Below, piece by piece: positions 7,893-14,085 of a stretch of 22,423 bases of DNA. Location: the IMG/VR virus record IMGVR_UViG_3300025816_000078, positions 1-22,423 of that record; one strand, given 5' to 3'. Source of the stretch: a virus. A model generated the notes under the pieces. It had not been told where the DNA came from and did not search any database. It worked only from the letters and a program-made list of their open reading frames with translations. The stretch's first letter is position 1, and every line of letters begins with the position of its first letter. Both the position numbers and the translations under genes were made by a program.

Positions 7893-7921
7893 AAAAAAAG
7901 CGCCTATAAAGACGCTTTTTT
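7893..7921 (-). terminator. Intrinsic terminator after gp19
   Basis: On the minus strand AAAAAAGCG and CGCTTTTTT form a nine-pair stem around a ten-base loop, followed by a further T run. It is about 30 bases after the gp19 stop codon and just before the next late promoter, so it insulates tail sheath/tube transcription from the packaging genes. Confidence 0.8.
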
Positions 7922-7950
7922 GCTTATAATTGCTAACTTAATTTTTTGTA

Positions 7951-8577
7951 TTACTGTCCACCACCTGTACTCAAAGTACCAATAGTTCTTGCAACTGCTG
8001 TTCCAATACCTGTGCCTGTTGGTGTCTGGATTGCGTTGTCATATCTAACTGACATCGTGATAGTTGCTGGATCTGAAGTTGCGTATGCTAGTGAGTTGTA
8101 GTTTACGTTTTCAACGTATGCACCATATAATTCAAATGTTTCTAACACATTCGGTGCACTCGCTCCGTTACCACCGTCAAGCATTTCAATCCTAGTTGTG
8201 AATTTGTAATCAATACCAGATGCCGCTGAACTCTGTTCAAAGAAATCAAACTGTTTCTGGATCTGTTCGCCAACCAGTTTAGTAACTGAGTTGTTAACGT
8301 CGTCTCTTAAAGTGATTGTGATTGGATCCCAAGTGTGTTTACCTGCAACATAAACTTTTGAGTTGTACACATCCAGTGTTACGTTGTCAAAAGTCAAGTT
8401 AGGTCTTGTTATATCAATAACTTGTTTTGTTAGTTCTGATCTTGGTGTTGATACTCCAAAATTTTCAAGTATTGCTCTGAAACGATACTGTAGTTTTGGC
8501 ATCAATAAACCCTGTGATGCTGAACTCTGATCGTTTGCTAGTGGTACTGTAAATTTTGATAAAGTTGATATTGCCAT
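7951..8577 (-). CDS. 19: Tail tube protein gp19
   Basis: Forms the rigid inner tube of the contractile tail through which DNA passes. The 208-residue product is slightly longer than T4 gp19 (163). It has family features typical of cyanophage-type tubes: ASQGLLMPKLQYRFRA at residues ~19-34, ELTKQVIDITRPNL, KVYVAGKHTWDPITITLRDD, SGIDYKFTTRIEMLDGGNGA, and a C-terminal ITMSVRYDNAIQ followed by a Gly/Thr-rich tail. The ATG at 8577 has GGAG ten bases upstream and an AATAAATA element just before that. It follows gp18 by 23 bases and is followed by a strong terminator, so gp18-gp19 form a classic two-gene tail unit. Confidence 0.96.
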   Translation of the reverse strand: MAISTLSKFTVPLANDQSSASQGLLMPKLQYRFRAILENFGVSTPRSELTKQVIDITRPNLTFDNVTLDVYNSKVYVAGKHTWDPITITLRDDVNNSVTKLVGEQIQKQFDFFEQSSAASGIDYKFTTRIEMLDGGNGASAPNVLETFELYGAYVENVNYNSLAYATSDPATITMSVRYDNAIQTPTGTGIGTAVARTIGTLSTGGGQ

Positions 8578-8587
8578 CTGTTTCTCC

Positions 8588-8595
8588 TATTTATT
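8588..8595 (-). promoter_or_regulatory. Late-type -10 (AATAAATA) before gp19, abutting a GGAG Shine-Dalgarno
   Basis: The minus strand reads AATAAATA directly followed by GGAGAAACAG and the ATG. A start site at the usual late distance would remove most of the GGAG from the transcript. The Shine-Dalgarno may therefore serve read-through mRNA from gp18, while the promoter adds a near-leaderless gp19 mRNA. Confidence 0.5.
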
Positions 8596-8600
8596 CAAAA

Positions 8601-11600
8601 TTAGTTCCCTAACTTTGCAATTTCTCCTGTGTTTTTGATTCTCAACGGTATGTAAATAAATTCAACTGACTTGATCGGCTCAATTGCTATATCCACATAA
8701 AGTTCGTTCCTGTCAATCCTTGTAGGTGTGTTGTTGGTGTCATCACAAACTACTAGGAAGTCAAACAATGCTCTCTGACCTGTTAACTCCAACAAGAATG
8801 ATTCTATTGCACCCTTGATCTCGTTTCTTGTAAGTTCATCATTTGGTTCGAAGATGAATGGTTTAGCGATTGCATCCAGTTGTGTTCTTAGATACACTGC
8901 TAATCTTGAAACGTTGATCCTGTCTAATGCAGAACTTGCCGATGTTTTAGTTAAGTTACCGAAGTTAACAATTCCTGCACCTGAGAAGAAAGTGATTGGA
9001 TTCACTTTGACCTCATGCATTGAATCTCTCACTGACTCCGTAACAGATATTGTTTCGAATTCTCCACTTGCTGTGTCGATGTAACCAACTGCTGTGGCGT
9101 TGTCAACGACACCTCTTCTTGTTCCTGCTGGTGCGAACCATGGGAAAGCGATGTTGTCGTTGTTGGCCAGTGTTCTCAACATCATGTGTGATGGTGGAAC
9201 AACGATTACTTTACCTGTGTTGTCTGTTGTAGATCCAGACGGATAAAACACACCCAAGTAATCACTTGAGCTTACTAGGCCGTCTTCACCGTTGTCCAGT
9301 GCTGACGCTGTGTTGTTTGCCCAGTTTTGTATTGAAGTTGACGTGCCCTCTAATCTTAAAGGAGTGTCCCCTACAACAAACGCTGTGTTGTTTCTATCTG
9401 TGTTTAGGTTAATCATGTTTTGAATCAGTTCTGGGTAACCAGGTGTAGCAATTACATTGTAACCTCTTTGGTCTTCTCTGATTGCTTGGTTAGTGTCGAT
9501 CTCTGATTTCAATTGTTCAACAATTACTTTTCTCTGTGCTTTTCTTCCAAAAGATCCAGAGCCGTCTGCGTTGTTGCTTGATTTAGTAACCCATCTATCA
9601 GGGAAGTAAGTTGATACGCTCTCGTTACTTTGTCTGATGTTACCTAATCCTGCGGAACCGCTACCTGGATATTTCGTAGTTGTGATGTAACTGTTTTTGT
9701 ATTCTTTCACATTGTAACCAGATCTTCTAGTGTTCCAAAGCATGATACCTTGTGGGTAGTTGTCTGGGTTAGGAGCATCTGGATCTAGGAAACCATCGCT
9801 CAACAAGTCTTTGATTGTGCTGGATGTACCCGCACCGCCTGTTGACAATGAATCTGCCTTGTCAGCCGTTGTGTGTAATCTAGCATCTGCAAACACAACA
9901 CCATCTTCTGTTGTTTGGTCTGCTTTATCAACTAATTCCCAAGCCGCGCCTGATGTAGTTACTGCAACTTGGTTCGCTGTGTTTGTAGAACTCAAAGTTG
10001 CTGATGTGTTGTATTTGTAAAGTTTTGGATAGTTTTCTAAGTCTGAAGTGTCAATCCATAAGTCGTTAGTTACAAGTGCAGTACCGTCTGACTGTGTAGT
10101 CGGTGCTGTTGCTGAAAACTGTGGACCATTTGGATCTGTTGTTGAGTATGCTGTCGCATATCCAACCCAAGTCGTTCCATTGTGTGCCATGATGTCTGCT
10201 TCGTCAGTCGCAGTGTGGTACCATAATGTACCGTCCGCTGGCTCATTAGTTGGAGAACTTGTTGAAGCAGTGTAGCTCAATCTCTTCCAGTTACTTGCCA
10301 TGATACCTGTGTTAACACTCGAGTCAAGGCTCTCACCTGTTGGTAGGTCATACAAGTTGTCAATCAATGTTGCACTGTTTGCCGTGTATGTTCCATAACT
10401 GTGTGCCGTTGTTGCACTGAAACCTGCATCTGCTAATGGTGTTCCTGTTCTGTCAACCATTCTGAACTCACCGCCAAGTTTGTGTGACATCTGGATTGCA
10501 CCTGTGCTTAATTTAGTTGCAGTAACGTTAGTCAAACCTGCCGCACTTACTGCCGCTACAAAGTCATCAGCACCAGTACCACCTAGTGTTACTGTTACTT
10601 CTGAGTTAAGTGCTTCCTGGTTCTTAACTGATTCTTGAATCGCAAAAGTTTCTGAACTTGTGAAACTTGGTGAAGTAGTATTACTTGTGATAGTAGTAGC
10701 ACCACCTTCATATCTAAAGAATTGAAAGTCTGCAACATTTCCAGTTGAGTCTACACCACCTAAATCATTGGCACCCATGCTTTCTTCAGTGACATTGTAC
10801 TGTGCATACAATGTGCCTGTAGTCAAAGCAGTTCCACCGTTTCCTGGATCTAGATTAAAGATTGCAGAGTGATGATTACTGTGAAGTGGACTAGCAACTT
10901 GAGAGAAACTTCCACTTGCTGTAGCATAAAGTTTTGCAACTAATGCCGCACCTGAGTTTGCTGATGTAGTTTTGAACCAAACTGAACCGTTAGGTCTGTT
11001 CTCGTCTGCCGTTTTCCAAGTTGGTCTGTTTGTGTGGCTTTCTTGTAAAAGTTTCACACCGTTTTTCACGCCTGCTGTAATTCCTAGGTCTGCTAAACCA
11101 GTACCTGTATTTGCTTCAAACCTGATAGTGTTAGCACCACCTGTTGAGTCACCTAAAAACTTACCGTTGTGGAAGATTTCTAAGTTACCTGTTGTGCTAT
11201 TGATCGCTGACGTAACGTTAGTAACATTACTGCCAATCGCTGTGTTAACATCTGACAATGCCGTACCACCAAAGGTAATTTCAACACCGTTCATTGTGAT
11301 CTTGTTACCACTTGTAACTGTTGTTCCTGATGCAACTGTCACTACCGGTAAAGATGTGTGCCAGTCGGTAGAACCAACATGCACCCATGTGTTACTTGCT
11401 GTTTTCTTGTAGATCTTGTTTGTAACGTGTGTCGTATTGATTGCGTAATCACCAATTACACCTATTGAAGTTTTTGGTGCACCAGTTGAGACACTGCCAA
11501 CTAGGTCACTTGTTGAAGTGATCAGTGTTGGAGTAATTGATGTGAATGATTGATTAGTCTGTGACCACTCAAATAGACCGTAACTGCTTGATGCAAGGTC

Positions 11601-12011
11601 AAACCAGTATGTGCCATCTGTTGGTGCCGCTGTTGGTGCCGAGGCACTTCCAACTAATTCTGCTGTGTCCACATTCGCTCTTAGTACGAAAGCTCTGTTG
11701 GCAACTCCTAAAAATGAGTAAGCCGCTTGTAAGCCATACTCATTCAGCTCATAACCATTTAGGCTGTTTCCCGATGCGTCTGTGTAGAATTTCGGATCTC
11801 CGAAAGTCTCTGTTAATTCTCTTTGTGACGAGATCAAATATGCAGTGTTGGCGTTGGCAGTCTGTGTTCCTGCCGCTGTGCCGTCTCCTGCACCATTTTG
11901 CTTGTCCTGTGATGATGCTACTATGAATAGTGGTGTAGTACCCGCATCTGATGGTACGTAGAAACTCTCGTTTATTACTGAAACCTCTACTCCTGGTGAT
12001 GTTAATGCCAT
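8601..12011 (-). CDS. 18: Tail sheath protein gp18 with very large insertion
   Basis: Forms the contractile sheath that drives the tube through the cell envelope. The N-terminus (MALTSPGVEVSVINES, 1-16; AYSFLGVANRAFVLRANV, 97-114) and C-terminus (NVSRLAVYLRTQLDAIAKPF, then LDFLVVCDDTNNTP-type and IAEPIKSVEFIYIPLRIKN-type segments) are sheath family. At 1136 residues it is far longer than T4 gp18 (659). Residues ~120-740 look like inserted surface domains, Ser/Thr/Asn/Gly-rich, with repeated DGT.W modules (132-160, 592-617, 649-695) and a duplicated GGT...LAD.G domain (247-313 and 476-533). The ATG at 12011 has AAGGAG ten bases upstream and a 40-base leader from an AATAAATA element. gp19 follows at 23 bases. 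Confidence 0.95.
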   Translation of the reverse strand: MALTSPGVEVSVINESFYVPSDAGTTPLFIVASSQDKQNGAGDGTAAGTQTANANTAYLISSQRELTETFGDPKFYTDASGNSLNGYELNEYGLQAAYSFLGVANRAFVLRANVDTAELVGSASAPTAAPTDGTYWFDLASSSYGLFEWSQTNQSFTSITPTLITSTSDLVGSVSTGAPKTSIGVIGDYAINTTHVTNKIYKKTASNTWVHVGSTDWHTSLPVVTVASGTTVTSGNKITMNGVEITFGGTALSDVNTAIGSNVTNVTSAINSTTGNLEIFHNGKFLGDSTGGANTIRFEANTGTGLADLGITAGVKNGVKLLQESHTNRPTWKTADENRPNGSVWFKTTSANSGAALVAKLYATASGSFSQVASPLHSNHHSAIFNLDPGNGGTALTTGTLYAQYNVTEESMGANDLGGVDSTGNVADFQFFRYEGGATTITSNTTSPSFTSSETFAIQESVKNQEALNSEVTVTLGGTGADDFVAAVSAAGLTNVTATKLSTGAIQMSHKLGGEFRMVDRTGTPLADAGFSATTAHSYGTYTANSATLIDNLYDLPTGESLDSSVNTGIMASNWKRLSYTASTSSPTNEPADGTLWYHTATDEADIMAHNGTTWVGYATAYSTTDPNGPQFSATAPTTQSDGTALVTNDLWIDTSDLENYPKLYKYNTSATLSSTNTANQVAVTTSGAAWELVDKADQTTEDGVVFADARLHTTADKADSLSTGGAGTSSTIKDLLSDGFLDPDAPNPDNYPQGIMLWNTRRSGYNVKEYKNSYITTTKYPGSGSAGLGNIRQSNESVSTYFPDRWVTKSSNNADGSGSFGRKAQRKVIVEQLKSEIDTNQAIREDQRGYNVIATPGYPELIQNMINLNTDRNNTAFVVGDTPLRLEGTSTSIQNWANNTASALDNGEDGLVSSSDYLGVFYPSGSTTDNTGKVIVVPPSHMMLRTLANNDNIAFPWFAPAGTRRGVVDNATAVGYIDTASGEFETISVTESVRDSMHEVKVNPITFFSGAGIVNFGNLTKTSASSALDRINVSRLAVYLRTQLDAIAKPFIFEPNDELTRNEIKGAIESFLLELTGQRALFDFLVVCDDTNNTPTRIDRNELYVDIAIEPIKSVEFIYIPLRIKNTGEIAKLGN
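9792..11630 (-). other. Insertion region of tail sheath gp18 (about residues 128-740)
   Basis: This part of gp18 lies between the conserved sheath termini and is low in Cys, Met and charged residues and rich in Thr, Ser, Asn, Gly and Ala. It is made of short beta-type modules with DGT.W and NGTTWV motifs, plus two copies of a ~60-residue unit. Boundaries are estimated from where sheath-like sequence stops and resumes. Confidence 0.65.
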
Positions 12012-12021
12012 TTTTCGTATT

Positions 12022-12027
12022 CTCCTT
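12022..12027 (-). promoter_or_regulatory. Shine-Dalgarno AAGGAG of gp18
   Basis: The minus strand reads AAGGAG ten bases before the ATG at 12011. It is a strong site, unlike the genes with start codons next to their promoters. Confidence 0.75.
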
Positions 12028-12050
12028 GCAAGTTACGTATATACTAGAGT

Positions 12051-12058
12051 TATTTATT
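12051..12058 (-). promoter_or_regulatory. Late-type -10 (AATAAATA) of gp18
   Basis: The minus strand reads AATAAATA about 40 bases before the gp18 ATG, giving a leader that contains the Shine-Dalgarno. It is the only such element in the gp18/HNH divergent region on this strand. Confidence 0.65.
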
Positions 12059-12100
12059 CAATCATATGGTTTTTACGACATAATTTAACGTTTTCGAGGT

Positions 12101-12112
12101 GCCTATATAGGC
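12101..12112. other. 12-base perfect palindrome GCCTATATAGGC
   Basis: A perfect inverted repeat in the divergent region between gp18 and the HNH-like gene, ending two bases before the plus-strand CGTAAATA element. It could be an operator for a dimeric regulator or a chance palindrome; without a U run it is not a terminator. Confidence 0.4.
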
Positions 12113-12114
12113 GA

Positions 12115-12122
12115 CGTAAATA
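12115..12122 (+). promoter_or_regulatory. Late-type -10 (CGTAAATA) five bases before ATG 12128
   Basis: The plus strand reads CGTAAATA then CACAC then the ATG of the HNH-like gene. The core TAAATA and the five-base gap match the minus-strand genes gp16, gp13 and the tube-fold protein, showing the arrangement on both strands. Confidence 0.55.
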
Positions 12123-12127
12123 CACAC

Positions 12128-12487
12128 ATGCAGTACAAAGACAGACCGTTGTGTACGGAGTGTAAGACCAAACCCAAGGCCTATGCCTACAAGAGATATG
12201 GCCGTGTGTATTGGCGTAGTCGGTGTGACACCTGTATCAGGAAACGGGCTGGCAAGCGAGTTGGCGGTGTGACCGCACTACAGAGATCTGGATACAAGAA
12301 GCACAGGAAATGTGAGTTGTGCGGGTTCAAAGCACAAGATAAGGCACAACTGGATGTGCTGTTTGTGGATGGTGATATGAGGAATACTGTGTCTACAAAT
12401 CTAAAAACTGTTTGCGCCAATTGCCAGAGGTTGGGCAGTACTCGTAGATTGGGATGGCGTGTTGGTCATCTTGTCGCTGACGATTAG
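12128..12487 (+). CDS. Degenerate HNH/zinc-finger protein, 119 aa
   Basis: A very basic small protein with two zinc-binding Cys pairs of pairs: C9/C12 with C33/C36, and C62/C65 with C96/C99. The second unit has the HNH-nuclease frame (CELCG, then LDVLFVDGD, N86, NLKTVCANC). However, the first catalytic His is absent (FVDGD where HHxDG is usual) and the final His after C99 is Gln. N91 remains. It is therefore probably a DNA-binding or structural treble-clef protein and not an active nuclease. It stands alone on the plus strand between gp18 and the dNMP kinase. Its last 28 codons, including C96 and C99, overlap the 3' end of the convergent kinase gene. Confidence 0.8.
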   Translation: MQYKDRPLCTECKTKPKAYAYKRYGRVYWRSRCDTCIRKRAGKRVGGVTALQRSGYKKHRKCELCGFKAQDKAQLDVLFVDGDMRNTVSTNLKTVCANCQRLGSTRRLGWRVGHLVADD

Positions 12488-13054
12488 GTCGTCTATCTTT
12501 ACGTATAATTCTTCTTTGGAGCCATTGTTCTCGATGACGAAATCAAACTCTTCCTTTGCCCAGGCGTATTCTGAACTATGTATGCCTTTGGGTTCTATGT
12601 TGCCTTCTGTGTAGTCAACAAACCAGTCCGGGTCTTGTCCTCTTTTTACAAGTATGATCTTGCCTCCACGTTCTCTGATCTGTTTCACTTCGTTGGGAAA
12701 TCTTGTGTCCGCTATCACGGTGTTTTGGCCTTTGTATCTGCCTATGCAACTGTCCACCCAGATACCGTCGTACATCTGACCACGCATCACTTCCGTGCCG
12801 AAGTATTGTAGTACCCATCTTGGGGTTGTTGGTTTGCCAAATTTTGCACTCCAAAACTTGTCCGGTTGTTCTCTCCATTGTCTGCTGGATTCCGTGTCTC
12901 CTTCGAGTAGAGCCCTGTCCCAATTGAACATGGATGCCACTGCATCTTTGAGACTTTTTGCGAAACTGTCTTTTTGATAGTCGTGTTTCTCCACCAGCCT
13001 ATCAGACACAGTGCCTTTGCCAGAACCTATTAAACCTACTACACCTACTAACAT
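12401..13054 (-). CDS. 1: Deoxynucleoside monophosphate kinase (T4 gp1-like)
   Basis: Phosphorylates dNMPs to dNDPs for phage DNA synthesis. The P-loop is GLIGSGKGT (7-15); ADTRFPNE (115-122) corresponds to the DTR motif of T4 gp1. QYFGTEVMRGQ (83-93) and a C-terminal ENNGSKEELYVKI fit the family, as does the length (217 versus 241 in T4). Residues 190-217 are a Ser/Thr/Gln-rich tail beyond the expected domain end and are encoded opposite the HNH-like gene's 3' end. The ATG at 13054 has no Shine-Dalgarno but lies six bases after a sigma70-type TATAAT with TTGAAA 17 bases further up. It is a lone metabolic gene inside the structural cluster, apparently transcribed under different control. Confidence 0.88.
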   Translation of the reverse strand: MLVGVVGLIGSGKGTVSDRLVEKHDYQKDSFAKSLKDAVASMFNWDRALLEGDTESSRQWREQPDKFWSAKFGKPTTPRWVLQYFGTEVMRGQMYDGIWVDSCIGRYKGQNTVIADTRFPNEVKQIRERGGKIILVKRGQDPDWFVDYTEGNIEPKGIHSSEYAWAKEEFDFVIENNGSKEELYVKIDDLIVSDKMTNTPSQSTSTAQPLAIGANSF

Positions 13055-13060
13055 AGGTTT

Positions 13061-13089
13061 ATTATACTATTTTTTTAAACGTTTTTCAA
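13061..13089 (-). promoter_or_regulatory. Sigma70-type promoter of dNMP kinase (TTGAAA-N17-TATAAT)
   Basis: On the minus strand, TTGAAA at 13089-13084 and TATAAT at 13066-13061 are separated by exactly 17 bases. The -35 matches the consensus at five of six positions and the -10 at all six. Six bases separate the -10 from the ATG, so the A of the ATG is the expected start site. The -35 lies inside the 3' end of the 60-residue gene. Confidence 0.75.
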
Positions 13090-13249
13090 TCTCTTTGATT
13101 GCTTCTTTTACAGATTTTAATATGGTAATTCTTAGACTCTTTTTCCTTTGCTTCAGTGCCTTCATGCTCATCAGTTCTAAATCTTGGACCAGTTGTTCCA
13201 ATTCATCTAGCGTAAGATCTGAATAACTTTTGTAATTGGAATCTTTCAT
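13067..13249 (-). CDS. Small coiled-coil protein, 60 aa
   Basis: Function unknown. The sequence is strongly helical with regular Leu/Ile spacing (LTLDELEQLVQDLELMSM, then ITILKSVKEAIKEIEKRL) and a basic C-terminus, so it is a likely two-helix coiled coil. It starts at the ATG at 13249, seven bases after a TTTAAATA element, as do other genes here. That supports it being real despite its size. It lies between gp13 and the dNMP kinase on the same strand. It could be a small regulator or an assembly factor; the sequence does not decide. Confidence 0.65.
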   Translation of the reverse strand: MKDSNYKSYSDLTLDELEQLVQDLELMSMKALKQRKKSLRITILKSVKEAIKEIEKRLKK

Positions 13250-13256
13250 TGCAGGG

Positions 13257-13264
13257 TATTTAAA
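13257..13264 (-). promoter_or_regulatory. Late-type -10 (TTTAAATA) seven bases before ATG 13249
   Basis: The minus strand reads TTTAAATA then CCCTGCA then the ATG of the 60-residue gene. It is a weaker match but has the same spacing pattern. Confidence 0.45.
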
Positions 13265-13280
13265 TGTAGTTTGTTACCAA

Positions 13281-14042
13281 TTAACCAATAACAAAACTGT
13301 GTGGAGTTCCGCCTTCTTGGAAGTTTCCTATGTCTGCTTCTAGTCTGTCAATTTCCGCTTGACCTTCTTGCTTCAATGCATCACCGTTCAGTGTGGTACC
13401 ACCCTGTGGACCTGCTATGGTATTGAATTTACCTCTCGCTTCGCCTAACATTATTTTAGAAACAGCGAGTGTGTAATCTCTTATCCACGGTTTACTGTAA
13501 ATGTCTTTGAACAATGTGATGTCAGGTCGAAAGTTGTCTGTGTGCATAAGAACTGTCTCATCGTCTGCTCTTGGTCTTTGAGTGATGGTCAATTTTTTTG
13601 TGGCCACATCAAAATGGAATTGTATAAAACTTCCAAACATTTTTCCTATCATTTCCTGGTACGATGCAAAGGCATAGTAGGTTGCTAATCCACCTGTTGC
13701 ACCCGCTCTTAAAAGATATGTGTTTGTGTAGGCCAGGTTGAATGGTTCAAACAATGTACCACCTTCACCGCCTTCTGTCCTTGATCCCACAGTCCTCCTG
13801 TTAAGGTTCCTAACATTGATGATCTCATCTGGTAGGATGTAACTGTTTTGATTTTTCTTCAATTCTAAGAACGCATATGATTCTTCCACAGCGTTTGAAG
13901 ATCTCTGTCTGAATTTGTTTACGGCTCTTTCCAGGGCCGTTTGATAGTGTTTTGGGTCTAATTCCACGTCAATCATCCCGTCACCGAGATTGTTCTTAAC
14001 GTAATCGAAAATTTCCTGTTGTCCTGTTTGTAGTTCTGACAT
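13281..14042 (-). CDS. 13: Neck protein gp13
   Basis: Part of the neck that seals the filled head and joins it to the tail, working with gp14. The C-terminal half carries the family's well conserved stretch: SKPWIRDYTLAVSKIMLGEA (about 187-206), then KFNTIAGPQGGTTLNGDALK. The N-terminal LQTGQQEIFDYVKNNLGDGM is also typical. The frame is open upstream to 14123, but a perfect TATAAATA at 14048-14055 marks the likely start. The ATG at 14042 (MSELQ) is five bases after it, the same gap as at other genes; an ATG at 14048 (MSMSELQ) overlaps the element and is less likely. At 253 residues it is shorter than T4 gp13 (309). It is divergent from gp14, unlike T4, where 13 and 14 are co-directional. Confidence 0.92.
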   Translation of the reverse strand: MSELQTGQQEIFDYVKNNLGDGMIDVELDPKHYQTALERAVNKFRQRSSNAVEESYAFLELKKNQNSYILPDEIINVRNLNRRTVGSRTEGGEGGTLFEPFNLAYTNTYLLRAGATGGLATYYAFASYQEMIGKMFGSFIQFHFDVATKKLTITQRPRADDETVLMHTDNFRPDITLFKDIYSKPWIRDYTLAVSKIMLGEARGKFNTIAGPQGGTTLNGDALKQEGQAEIDRLEADIGNFQEGGTPHSFVIG

Positions 14043-14047
14043 ACTCA

Positions 14048-14055
14048 TATTTATA
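14048..14055 (-). promoter_or_regulatory. Perfect late promoter -10 (TATAAATA) of gp13
   Basis: The minus strand reads TGACTATAAATA then TGAGT then ATG. It is an exact match to the T4 late consensus, with the same upstream TGAC as at 7887. It is back to back with the gp14 element 14 bases away. Confidence 0.8.
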
Positions 14056-14069
14056 GTCATTGCCTGTGC

Positions 14070-14077
14070 AATAAATA
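14070..14077 (+). promoter_or_regulatory. Late-type -10 (AATAAATA) of gp14
   Basis: The plus strand reads AATAAATA, then eight bases, then the ATG at 14086. With the gp13 element it forms a compact divergent late promoter pair within 30 bases. Confidence 0.6.
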
Positions 14078-14085
14078 TGTATGAT

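Noticed and set aside
12615-12923. 102-codon frame on the minus strand inside the dNMP kinase gene
   Set aside because: Out-of-frame shadow of the kinase, which has a P-loop and DTR motif in its own frame.
13271-13294. Short inverted repeat TTGTTA...TAACAA near the gp13 stop codon
   Set aside because: Six AT-rich pairs with a 12-base loop and no T run; too weak to call a terminator.
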